From positions 248,001-312,000 of the forward strand of contig BDSL01000024.1 of the NCBI GenBank assembly GCA_003116995.1: a stretch of 64,000 bases of DNA, read 5' to 3'. A program made the position numbers and the translations under genes. The DNA is from Yamagishiella unicocca (Eukaryota > Chlorophyta > Chlorophyceae > Chlamydomonadales > Volvocaceae). Numbering within the stretch: the first letter of the stretch is position 1; every line of letters starts with the position of its first letter. The notes below the pieces were generated by a model, which was not told the origin of the DNA, searched no databases, and saw nothing but the letters and a program-made list of their open reading frames with translations. Below, piece by piece: positions 10,434 to 22,100 of the stretch.

Positions 10434-11298
10434 GGGGTAGCGCGGGTACCCAGCAGTAGCCACCCACTGCCATCAAGCGCAGCAGTAGTGCGCAGCCGGG
10501 GAGGAGCTCAGTGGGGTAGCTGGAAGCAGGTGTAGTGCGGTGTGGTGTGGTGTGGTGTGAGGTCTTCCTGAAGCTTCCTATCGCTAGCTAGCGTGGCGCT
10601 GTGTCCGAATCTCCTGCCCTGGCCGACATGGTAGGCCGCGGTTGTGGTAAGCCATCAGCAGCCAACACGAGTTCGTTTCTCTTCGGCAGGACCTCTGCTA
10701 CCCAAACACACAGCACCGGCACAGCATGAACCCCTAGGGCACGTGCCACGGTGCCTCCTCTGTAAAGCCTACCAAACCAAACCAGTTGTCCTTGGCTCCC
10801 TCACTCCTTTCCGTGCGCCGCGAGCGAGCCATCGCCCAACCCTGCCTACGTTGGACCAACACGGATGGGAGCCCGCCCTTCAGCAGCGAGCTGTCAGGTC
10901 CGCCATACCCCTCTCTCGTTCAGCAGAAGTGGCACTCACAATAGGGCATCCATCGTACAGCAATAGCGGCCCCCTACCTCACAAGACCGCCAGTCCCGAA
11001 AGACTTACGCTACACTGCTTGGAAAACCGGCTCAGCGCTACGCTGCTGGGGAGGAGGGATTCCGCCATTTCAGAACGCCTGGCACGATGGGTACGCCGCG
11101 CGCCGCGTGCTTATCAAGTAAGGATTGCATCCTACCTACTGTAATTCCTTTAACATACGCCCATGCCCCACGCACTCACTCAGAAACACACCCGCCACTC
11201 CACCACAGCCCAAGCGACGTTGGCTACAGCCCGTACTAATGGGCGGGGCGAGCCGTGCATCCAGCCAACGCGCGACGACCCGCCTAACGACCAGCCCA

Positions 11299-11395
11299 AC
11301 GATCCTCTGCCGCCTCCACGTGTGTGCACAACGATCCTCTGCCGCCTCCACGTGTGTGCACAACGATCCTCTGCCGCCTCCACGTGTGCCCACAT
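11299..11395 (+). repeat. 32-bp unit repeated three times
   Basis: The unit is CAACGATCCTCTGCCGCCTC followed by CACGTGTGTGCA. The copies are nearly identical and contain the palindrome CACGTG. Confidence 0.9.
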
Positions 11396-11439
11396 AAGTC
11401 TTGTTGGGTGCTGCAGCACGGCCGCGCTGCTGCGGGAGG

Positions 11440-11490
11440 GATGGTTTAAAGAGAATCCGCGAATCCACGGCCGACAAACCAAGGCGGGAG
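11440..11490 (+). repeat. Dispersed repeat family A copy
   Basis: AGAGAATCCGCGAATCCACG followed by GCCGACAAACCAAGGCGG. The same core is found in TERT introns 3, 4, 13 and 14 and PNPase introns 5 and 6. Confidence 0.85.
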
Positions 11491-11826
11491 GGGGAAGGCT
11501 TACTTTGCCTGGTTCGCAGGTCCCACGACTCTCTCGCACCCCATGGGATGGGGATGGGGCCCCCCTCCCAGCGGTCCCTCTGTATCCTTTGTTCTCCCAC
11601 AACCGTGGCGACGTGGCCCCGCCAGCTGGCGGCCAGGCCTCCGCCGTGCGCACTCACTCGCACTCACGCACACACATACAGCTGTTGTCACACAGCCCCC
11701 CTCCCCACAACTAAAGCGGCTTCCGCTCTATCTGGACGAAGGGCTATCCAGGCCAGGCCAAGCCCAACCGATATGAATTACCTACCAAATGCCACCAACG
11801 TCATGCATGTTATCCTGTTACCAAAT

Positions 11827-11863
11827 TTACATGGATCACGCCTCAGCCCCTGCCGCTGTTACA
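11827..11863 (-). terminator. TERT poly(A) signals (TGTAA)
   Basis: TGTAA on the minus strand occurs at 11859-11863 and 11827-11831, about 170-200 bases after the TERT stop. TGTAA is the canonical chlamydomonad polyadenylation signal. Confidence 0.55.
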
Positions 11864-11945
11864 CCCCCTACACGGCGCTGCTCCTGCGTGCTGCGCCTCC
11901 TCCCGGGACCTGCCTCGCTCGCCGACTCGAACCCTCACCGCACGC

Positions 11946-12054
11946 CTCATCAGGCCTCAGTAGCGCAGCTCCTCAAACACGTCTCATCAGGCCTCAGTAG
12001 CGCAGCTCCTCAAACACGTCTCATCAGGCCTCAGTAGCGCAGCTCCTCAAACAC
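11946..12054 (-). repeat. 37-bp tandem repeat spanning the TERT stop codon
   Basis: Three copies start at 11946, 11983 and 12020. The first-transcribed copy contains the last codons and TGA of TERT; the other two repeat the same coding tail and stop in the 3' UTR. Confidence 0.95.
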
Positions 12055-15000
12055 GGCGTTGCTGTCCCGGCTGACCACCGTTGCCAGCTGGCGGGGCAGG
12101 TGGCGGAAGGCGGGTGCCGCCAGCTGGCGGTCTAGGCAAGCCAGCACCAGCCGGTAGCTCGTCTGCTTGCGGAGGAGCGTCCGATGGAAGGCCACGAGGC
12201 CCAGCCACCTGCCCGCAGTGAGGTAGGGCGCGACAAAAGGTATGACCGAAAGGCGGCGATGGCGAGGCGCAAGGGGCAAGGGATCAGGCGCCGCGCCGGT
12301 GGATTGGAGCGCGCGTGCATGCGGGGGCCTATCCAGGCAATGGGGCAGCGGTAAGCAATAGGAAGCAATCGGGAAGCGGAAAGCGATAGGAAGCAATCGG
12401 GAAGCGGAAAGCGATCATCATGAAGTGGAGTGATGGAGAGCATTGTCTTCGTGGGGCCGCCTGCAGAGGGCGCCGGCGGCGCCGGTGGCACGGCACCGAG
12501 CGTGCCTGATTTAGCCACGCATTGACGGCAGAGAGGGGCACCGTGGGGTGTGAGGGCGGGGAGGGCGGGGAGGGCGGGGAGGGCGGGGAGGGCGAGGAGG
12601 GCGGGGTCCATGCCGTCAACCGTCGTGCATGTAGGCCCCATGTACCCGCCGCGCGGGTTCGATTCCCGCACCTGACGTGGCAGGGTGACACGTCGCATCG
12701 GCATCCAGGGCCGAAGCGCCGAGCCGCCATCGCGGTGCGGTTGCGGACCAGGGTGACCATGTAGGCGGTGGCGGACTGAATGGCGGAGAGGACGACCCCT
12801 GGGTCGGTTGAGGGGCCGCGCGGCAGGCAACGGACGTACCAGTGGAGCTTGATGGCGGCGAGCATGTAGGACTGGCGGGTCAAGTGGCAGGATGGGGGGT
12901 GAAGGGGAGGAGGGGGGGTGTTTAAGAGCGGGTAGGATGCTGTAATACATTGTCAATTTTGAGTGTCAAGGATGGGGGAAGAGGGGAATGGGGAGAAGAG
13001 GGGATGGTAGGGAGTGCGAGCGGGGAACCAGGCCTTACTCAGGCGACGGGATGGCCCTAGGTGAAACGCGAAAATCCCGCCAGCAGGCCTTCGCACTCGA
13101 GGCACTCGAAGTCCAGCGCCCGGTTCCCAACGCACCCCCGGTTCCCACTCCTGGTTCTGGAGCCAGCCCCGCCTGGGTTAGTTTACTACTCGTTGTAAGT
13201 TGGAAGAGCATCGCTCACCTGGAATATGTTGAGCCGCACTGTCGTGGGGGAGTTGATGGACGTGTCCAACAGCAGCGCGTGCACCTTGGGCCGCAGGTAC
13301 TGGCACATCTTGACCGCCAGCTGCCGGCCTGGATGCACGATAGGCGGGCGCAGGGGGGTACGACAGGCGGGCGCAGGGGGGTACGACAGGCGAGCGCGGG
13401 CAGGGCCGCAGTCGGCGCCGGCAGGTGGTTGCGATACGGTAGTGGTGGCGCGGCTTTTTAAGAAGGCGGGATGGACAGCGCCGGTATGGATCCTAGGTCG
13501 AGCCCAGGCTGCGGCTGCGCGCCTTCCCGCCTCCACGCTCCCCCCCCCACACACCGGCAACGAGCCGCCACTAAATCCTTCCAGCCCTCTTGCCTGTCTC
13601 TTACCCCGCTGCATTCGGCCGCGGCCCGCCTGAGCCCGTTTGTATTCCCACACCTCACCCCTACCCCCTCCTCGCCTCCCACCATCCCTCCTCCCACCAT
13701 CCCGCGCTTTCAACCCTCACTACCCATCCATCCCATTTGCTCGCCACCCCACTCGCTTTTACCCCACCCCCACCCACCCACCCGGCCCCCACCCACTCGG
13801 CCCCCACCCCCACCCACCCGGCCTGGCGTCCGCTGGCACGCTCATGGTGGAGCTTATGTGCGCCCCCCGGTACCTGGTGTAGTCCCCCTGCACCTCCAGG
13901 GTGGCCACATTGACCAGCAGCCCGCACCACCTGTACGATACAGCACGGCGCCGTACGGCATCGCACAGCACGGCAGTCACGACGCCGCGGCAGCAGCATG
14001 AGTATCAGCATCCGCTTCGGCGTCAGCACAAACGAAACACGCCGCGACAGCGCCGGCAGCATCGGGGGCAGCATTGCATGGCAAGGGCTAGCGCCGGCAG
14101 CATTGCATGGCGAGGGGTAGGCTGCATGGCGAGGGGTAGCGCCGGCGCAGCGCAACCAGCCGTTTGTAGGAAGCGCGTGTGTTGGCAGCGGCGACAAGTG
14201 TGCTGACAACGGCAGATCGGGGAACACGGGCGTACGGCGCGAGTGCGGGGTAGGGCGCCGCATTGGGCGGTGCGGGAGGGCTTGGCGGTCAGTGGGCCGG
14301 AGGCGGGTGTGGGTCGTACAGGTAAACCAGTTACATTGACCAGGCAACCCACAGCCAGTTATCTGAAGCGGTTCCGCGCAGGGCCGCGTCTGGGCTTGAC
14401 CGGAAGCAGGGGGATGCCGCGGCGCGGAGGTGTACGGCGCACACAGCCCTAGCGATTGGTACGGGGTGCTTATCTGTTACGTTTCCTAAATAGGCACACA
14501 CCTGAGGTACCGGCGGCCGTCTCGCGCCTGCCAGATGTTGCAGTCGGCGCCGCCGCCCAGCACCTGCACAACGGCGCCGCCACCGTCCGGTGCGGCGGCG
14601 GCGGCGCCGCCGCCGGCGTCGCCCCCAAGACCTCCTCCCGCTGTGAGTCCTGCGCCCAGGCCTACGCCCTGGCCCTGCGCCTCCACCTGCTCGCGCTGCT
14701 CCCCCTCCAGTGCAAAGTTGGCCTGTGTCTTGTCCGGGTTGATGCGGCAGCCGTAGTCGGCTCCGAAGCCCTCCTGCAGCCGCCGGACGACGGCCTCAGC
14801 GGCGGTCCTGCGGCCAGGGCGCGGGTCGTCTGCTTTGTTTATTATTTGTTGGTCGGTTGGTACCCTGCCCCCTCCCCATGCTCCCTGGATCCCCTGTAAA
14901 ACACGAGGCGCAACCCACCCTAAAACACGGTAACCCGCAAGGGGTCATGTCGCACTGCACCTCCGGCCCACGCACGTAGCCACCTCAACCCCCGGCCCCG

Positions 15001-16406
15001 CGCTCTTGGTTCAACCCCCCCTCCTCTGATGACCGGTTCTTTTCTGTAGCCCCTGATCACCATGACCGGTCCTTTTCTGTACCCCTGATCACCATGACCG
15101 GTTCTTCTCTGTAACCTCCGATGACGCACTTGGAGGTGGTGATGAAGAGGAAGTCGTCGATGAGGCGCATCAGCAGGGAGTCAAGACGCGGCGTTGGCGT
15201 TGGCGGTGGCTGGGGCGGCGGCGGTGGCGGCACCTGGAGCTCGGGTACGACTGCTGCTGGCGCCGGTCCCGGCTGTTGCTGTTGACGCGGTTGCTGGTGG
15301 TGGTGGTGTTGTTGGCGGTGGTGCCGTAGCAGCGACTGCACAGGGCTCTGCTGCTGCTGCGGCCGCTGCCGCGGCTGCACTGGTAGGGAGGAGCCGCACA
15401 GCCCCGCCACCCGGACCCCTGCCGCCTGTGCGGGTGCGCCCCCAGGGCTAACCTGCCCTCCCGGCCCGGCCGCTGCACACAGAGCACCCGGTGCTGCTGC
15501 TGCTATAGCTGCAGAGGCTGCGGCGCCAACGCCGCCAGCACCAGGACCCGCAGCACCAGGACCCGCAGCACCAGTGTCACGCGGCCGTGGCACGTGCTGC
15601 TTCTGCTGTTGCTGCGCCTGCTGTTGTTGCTGCAGTTCCTGCAGTTGCTTCTGTTGCTTCTGTTGCTTCTGCTTTTGCTGTTGCAGTTGTTGCTGGCGGC
15701 GGCGCTTCCATTGCACTCGTCGCCCGCCCCGCTGTCTGCGGCCGGCCTGCTTGCCACCGACCTCCTCCTCCTCCTCCTCCACCTCCATCGCCTCCGCCCC
15801 GCCGTCTGCCACCTTCCCAGCCGGCGGGCCGTTCCTTGCTGTACGTGCACACGCAGGTGCCGCCGCCGCCCCTGATCCCGCTGCCGCCGCCGCCACTGAC
15901 CCCGCCGCCCCTGATCCCGCTGCCGCCGCCGCCACTGACCCTGCCGCCACTGACCCTGCCGCCATTGCTACGCCTTGGCCGCTGCCGCTGCCGCCGACAA
16001 TACCACCGCTGCCGCCGACAATACCACCGCTGCCGCCGGCTGTGCCGTCCACCTCCATGTGATCAAGCCACTCCAGGGCGGCACCCGCAACCGGCCCCGC
16101 CCCCGCACCCACACCCGCCTCCACCCCAGCCTCAGCCCCTGGGGTGCCTGCCGCAGCCTGCCGCAACAACGAATCCGCAACCAACAACGAATCCGCCGCC
16201 GCAACCACCGGCTGCTGTTGCTGCTGCTGCATACCAACCGAGGCTGGCGATGTGGCTTTCGACGGCGGGGTGTCCTCCAGCACCGCCCGGAGCACGTCCG
16301 CCATAGTCCACAGGTTCCCTCCGCCCAGCCGAGCGGGTGAAGCGGCATCCCCCGCCGCCGCCGAACCTCCTCCCGCAGCTCGCTCGCCCGCTGCGTCTGC
16401 CGCCAC

Positions 16407-16440
<34 letters not shown>

Positions 16441-19100
16441 GCGGCGGCAGCAGCCGAGGCGGCGGCGGCCCTGCCGGCGCCACCGATCCGCCACACATCC
16501 TCATCGCTGTACCCATAGCGGGAGTCACTGCCGGCGGCGGCACTACCGCCGCCCAGCATGCCGTACGCGCCGCGTCCTAGGCTGGTTCCGGAGCCGAGTG
16601 CAACGCCGCCGCCACCGCCGCCGCCGCTGCCGCCGCAGGGGCCCCCGACTCGCTGGGTGTCGCCGCCACCGCCGCTGCCGCCGCCTTCCCCCGCGACTCC
16701 GTCAGAGCTGCCGCCGCCGCCGCCAGCTCCCGCCACCGTGCATACTATACGCTGCGTGTCGCCGCCGTACGCATGTTGTACCGGCGTGTCACCTCCACGA
16801 CTGCCTGCAGGCCCCCGCCAGGGACCCAGGTCAGCGACACCACCCCGCACATCGTCCGCGCGCGAGAGCGGCGCGGTAGCGGCGGTGGCGGCGGCCGGCT
16901 CCAAAGGCGGCAGCGACGTCGTCAGCGCGGGTGAGGCGGCGGCCAGCAGTGGCGGCGCGAGCACCAAAGGCTGCGTCTGGATGGCGTGGTGGAGCGTCGG
17001 CTGCGTGCCACCCACACCTGGGGACTCTACACCGATGGTCTCTACATCGTCGGCCTCTACACGCTGTGTTTGGGTCGGTAGAAACAACTGCAGCTGCGGC
17101 GCCGGCACAGGCGGCGGCAGCATAAGCTGCTGTGTGTCCATCGGCTGCGTGGCAACGTACGGCGCCGCAGCGGGGATGCAGTCGTACGCTGTCGTACCGG
17201 CCGCAGCCAAAGGTGCCAGGGGAAGGAGAGAGGGCTGGGGGGCGGGCCAGTCGGAGGGGCCGCCGAATGCCTCGGGCGTTACTGCCTGCGTCAGGGCCGG
17301 CGGGACCGCCGGTACGACATGTGTACGGCGCTGCGGCAGCACGGCCTGCGTCGGCGGTGGCAGGGGCGGCAGCCCCGACGCTGAGCCGGGCGTGAAATCT
17401 CCTGCGGGGGGCCGTGAGTGCTGTTGCTGTGGTTGGTGGCGCTGCTGCGGGCAGTGCGGTCCCTGCTGGTGCTGGTCCTCCGGATCTTGAGTACGCGGCT
17501 GGGACTGCAGCTGGCTGGGCCAATGGGACATCGCAGGTGGCAGGGTCAAGGGCTGGGTACCCGGAGGCGACGCCTCCCCCACGGCCACAGCAGCAGCAGC
17601 CGCCACCGCCAATTGGGGCTCGTGCCACAGCAGTGAGGCGCCTTGCCACGAGGGCAGGGGAGGCTGCGGAGGCCGCTGCTGCTGCCCGGTTCCGGCTGCG
17701 GAGGCAGCAGGGGCTGCATTCGCGGCAGGTGGGTCGAGGGGCTGTGTGTCGCCTCCTCCACTCGGAGCTACCCGGCCACCGGGCCCGACCAACGGCGGCT
17801 GGACGCCGCCACCAGCACCACCTGCACCGCCAGCACCACCTGCACCGCTGCCGCCGCCCACGGCGGTGCCCGCGGCCGTGTCGTGACCGTCAGCTGCTGC
17901 TGCTGCTACTGCTGCTGCTGCTACTGCTGCTGCTGCTACTGCTGCGACCGTGGCGCTCGTGTCGCCCGCTGCAACCTGCTGTGTGGCGGGGAAAGATGCT
18001 GGCTGCTGCTGCTGCTGCTGCTGCAGTGGTGGTGGTCCACAGTGCCCGGCTGCTGGCTCCTGTCCGAAGTCCAGTGCCGCCGCAGTTCCGGCCCTCGCAC
18101 CCGCCGGCCACTCTCCCAGGTCGCCACTGCCTCTCCCCTCCAGCGCCCTCGCGGCCCGCAGCCGCCGCCGCGTCGGGGGCGACTCATGGTTGGCCTCCTC
18201 CCTGCGCTGCTGCCACTGCTCCTGACCCTGCTGCTGCTCCTGACCCTGCTGCTCGTGACCCTGCTGCTGCTCCTGACCCTGCCGCTGGCGCTGTTGCTGT
18301 TCGGGCGGGCTGTCCAGCAAGTCGATGACGTCAACCACCGCCGTAGCAGCAGGGCCCCGACGCGGACCCAAACCCAGCCCCGCGCGTGGAGGCCGCCTCC
18401 CGGCCCCCGCGCCCTTAGCCCACGCCACATCCTCATCGCCACCCGGACTGGGCGGCTGGTCGCCTCCACCGTCGTCGTCGCCGCTTCCTCCAAAGGACGG
18501 CGAAAAGGGATCGTGCAGGCTGAGCCGGAGGTCTGGGGGCTGCTCCCCCCACGCCTCCTCCCCGAACACGTCGTCCGTCTCCGTCGCCGTGGCTGCCGCC
18601 GTCGCCGCCGCGCCCGCGAGTCCACCAGCGGCGCACCTCGGGTTTCGGAGCTGTTGGAGCTGTTGGTGCTGTTGGAGCTGTTGGAGCTGTTGGAGCTGTT
18701 GGAGCTGTTGGTGCTGTTGGAGCTGTTGGTGCTGTTGGTGCTGTTGGTGCTGTTGGTGCTGTTGGTGCTGTTGGTGCTGTTGGTGCTGTTGGTGCTGCGG
18801 TGGCGGCGGCGTGTGCTCCCCAGCCAAAGGCGACTGCGGCGCGGGCATCAGCCACCCCGCCGCGCTGCCTCGTTGCATATCCGCTGCGGCCGCCAGGCCA
18901 GGGGGCACAGGTAAACGCGCCGGCGCTGACCCGCGGGTCGGCCGTGCGTCTGCCGGTGCCGGACCTGTGCCACTGCCCTGGCCGCCGCCGTCTCCGCGGG
19001 GAGTCATTTGCCCTGACGCGCCAATGTGCATCCCTTCAGCTGCGCTCGCAGCGCCGTCGCAACCGACGGCGTCGGCGACGCTGGTGGCCGCGGTGGCGGT

Positions 19101-19150
<50 letters not shown>

Positions 19151-22100
19151 TGTCTTCGACGCTGGTGGCCGCGGTGGTGTCGGTTCCGATTATGATGACG
19201 TCGACGCTTGCGGCTACAGCGGTGGTGGTGGTGGTGGTGGTGGCGGTCGTTGCGGTGGTGGCGATCGTCACGATACTGGGCGAGCCAGGCCCGGGGCCGG
19301 CCTCGCTTCCCGGCGCGCAGCTACTGCCGCCCGCACCGCCCACGGCTGGCAGCCGCTGCTGCAACAGCTGCGGCGGGTCTTGGGAAGGCTGTAGCAGGGC
19401 CGGCTGTAGCTGGGCTGGCTGTAGCTGGGCTGGCTGTAGCTGGGCTGGCTGTAGCTGGGGCGGCTGTAGCTGGGGCGGCTGCAGCTCCACCTTAAGCGGC
19501 ACGGCTGAGGCCCCAGCGGCCAGCCCCGATTGCGGCCACGGCTCCGGAGCCCACCAGCCGGGGGCGCTCTCATCCGGGGAGGGCTCGGAGCCCATGAGCG
19601 GCAGCAGCAGCTGCAGCGGCGGCTGAGGGGGCGCCGCCAGGGGCGCCTGGCGCGTGTAAGGCACATCCACCGGAAGCCGCTGCAGCTGGCGCTGGGGCTG
19701 GGGCTGGTGGTGGTGGTGGTGGTGGTGCTGGAGGTGATGTAGTGGCAGGGTAGGAGGCGGCTGTGGCGGCTGCGCAGCTGCCTCGGGCGGCTCCTGTGGC
19801 GGGGCGGCTGGCGGCGCCCGGGGCACCGGCCGGGCCAGCAGCGACGCTGGGAGCGGCGGCGGGAGGCTCTGCCGGTGGCCACCAGGCAGTTGTAGCGGTT
19901 GTTGGAGAAGTTGCGGCGGTTGAAGCGGTTGAAGCAGCGGCGGGCAGGAGGGCGGCTGCACGGGCAGCGGCGTCTCCAGCACCACCGCCACCGTCAGGCT
20001 GGGCGGCAGATAGGCCTCCTCGGCGGTTCCGGAGCAGCCAAACCCTCCTCCGCCCCCCTCCCAGCCGCCTCTGCCTCCTCCCGCACTGCCCCCTCCGCCT
20101 CGGCCACCGCCGCCGCCACCGCCCGGTGCTGGGCCGAGCGGCGGCTGGAGGAGTCCCGGCGTGTAGCTGCTGGGGTGCTGCGGCTGCGGCAGCGGTTGGG
20201 TTGGGGCCAGGGAGGGGTGAGCGGCGGGGGGGTGCGAAGCTAGGCGAGGGTAGGACTGGGAGTGGCCCTCGAGCGGCGTACTGTGCACCCCAGCTGTGGC
20301 TGCTGCCGCTGCTGCCGGTGCCGGATCTGCCACCTGAACTGCTGGTGCTGGTGCTTCTACCAGCGGGCCCAGGTCCCCAGCGTACACCGGGACTTGGGCG
20401 AGGGGCCTCCGGTGCTGGGGCCCTCCATGCGCCTCTGCCTGAGCCTGTTCTTGCCCCTGCGGCTGAGAGAGCGACTGCGGCTGCGACTGCGGCTGGGACT
20501 GCGGCTGGGACTGCGATTGGGTGAGGTCCAAAGGGCAGGGACGCATGGGCGTTGCTGCCAGCCACGCTCCGCCGCCGCCGCAGGCGGCGGCGACGGCGGC
20601 GCCGCCGGCGCCGTGGCCACCGCTGCCCGGTGCCGCCAGCCTGACGTGTTTGCCGTACGGCGCCGACGCCACGACGGACGCCCTGCTTCCGGGCACAGCC
20701 GCCGCCAGGCCGTGTTGACCAAGGACGGCTGCGGCGACCCACGGGTCGTTCCTGGCGGCCGTCCATTGTCCCATGCCGCCGCCGCCGCCGCCGGCAGCGA
20801 CCGCTGCAGCAGTGGGCGCGACGACGCCTGCTCTCCACTCCATGGGTGAGTCCTCGGGGCCAGGCGCAGCAGCTGCAGCAGCATCAATGGCTGCTCCTGC
20901 GCCAGCTGGCACCTCCAAGGCACCGGCTGCTACTGCCGGGTACCGACGGGCTGGCCGCGGTGCCCCGGGGGTGAGGGCCGCGGCCGCTTGCTGGGTCACT
21001 CCGGTGCAGCCCACCGCCGCCGCCGCCGCCCGGGTCCCCGCCACCGCGACGGCCGCCGCCGCCGCAATCGCCGCGAAGATCGAAATGTCCGGCGGCGCAA
21101 TGAGCGACCCGCCCGTGGATTTGGATCCAGATCCCGGGTCGGCGGCCGCCGAACCGCCGCCGGACGCAGACTTTGACTTGGATTCGGATCCGGGTCCTCG
21201 GCCCGACCCGGGGGTGTACATCCCGGCGCTGAACGCCGCCGCCAGGGCCGTCAGGCCGGCGGTGCCGCTGACGCTGACGCTGCCACTGGCTGCCGCGGCG
21301 GCGCTCAGGGCAACTGCAAGCGCCGTCAGCCCGCCGCCGCTGCTCGAGGTGGCCATCGTGGCGGTGGGCGTGGCGGCGGCACATGGGGTGGCGGCGGCGG
21401 CGACGAGGGCGCATGGGGTGACGGCGGCACCCCGCGGCGTCGGCGACTGTACGACAGGCTGTTGGGGCCGCGGCCATGCCTGTACGGCATGTGGCTGGGG
21501 ACGCCCGCCCCCGACTTGTGGCGCCTGCGGCCCGGCCGCTGCTCCAGGGATGGCAGCTGTTCCGACACTGGGCCCCGCACCCACTCCACCCATTCCAACC
21601 CCCGCCACCTCCATCGGCTCTTCCCCGCCCTGGAGCTGCTCTGTCCGTTGGGCTCCCTGCGGTTGCTGCTGGGGGGGCTGCTGCTGCCGTTGCGTCAGCC
21701 GCTGGTGGAATTTCCTACCGCCCCGCTGCCCCCGCTGCCCCCGCTGCCCCCGCTGCCCCCGTCGCGGCTGAGCGGGCGCCGCCTCAGCCTGCTGCGGTTG
21801 CTGCGGTTGCTGCGGTTGCTGCGGTTGTTGCTGCTGTTGCTGATGTTGCTGTTGCTGCGGCTGCTGTTGCTGCGGTTGTTGCTGTTGCTGCTGTTGTTGC
21901 TGCTGCTGTTGTTGTCGTTGTTGTTGTTGTTGCTGTGGTTGTTGTGGCTGTTGTTGCTGCTGCTGCTGTTGCGCCGGCGCTGCCGCCCCGATCCGGGGCA
22001 GCAGGGGCAGCAGGTGCTCGCTCTCCAGGGAGGCCATGTAGAGGGAGCACAGCAGCGTAGAAGTGACGGCGCCCTGGGGGAAGGGAGGGGGCCGAGGGTA

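Larger units (their letters stand above)
10434..11858. other. Intergenic with repeats, downstream of TERT
   Basis: It holds a run of GTGTG repeats near 10535, a 32-bp unit repeated three times at 11299-11395 (CAACGATCCTCTGCCGCCTC...), and a copy of dispersed family A at 11440-11490. No supported gene is seen. Confidence 0.45.

Noticed and set aside
12653..12669. tRNA T-arm-like sequence GCGGGTTCGATTCCCGC
   Set aside because: No matching acceptor stem, D-arm or anticodon arm can be placed around it; it straddles the TERT exon 19 donor.
15574..21771. Many plus-strand frames of 100-430 codons antisense to TERT exon 15
   Set aside because: GC-rich triplet repeats give open frames in most registers; only the minus-strand frame links conserved RT motifs at both ends.
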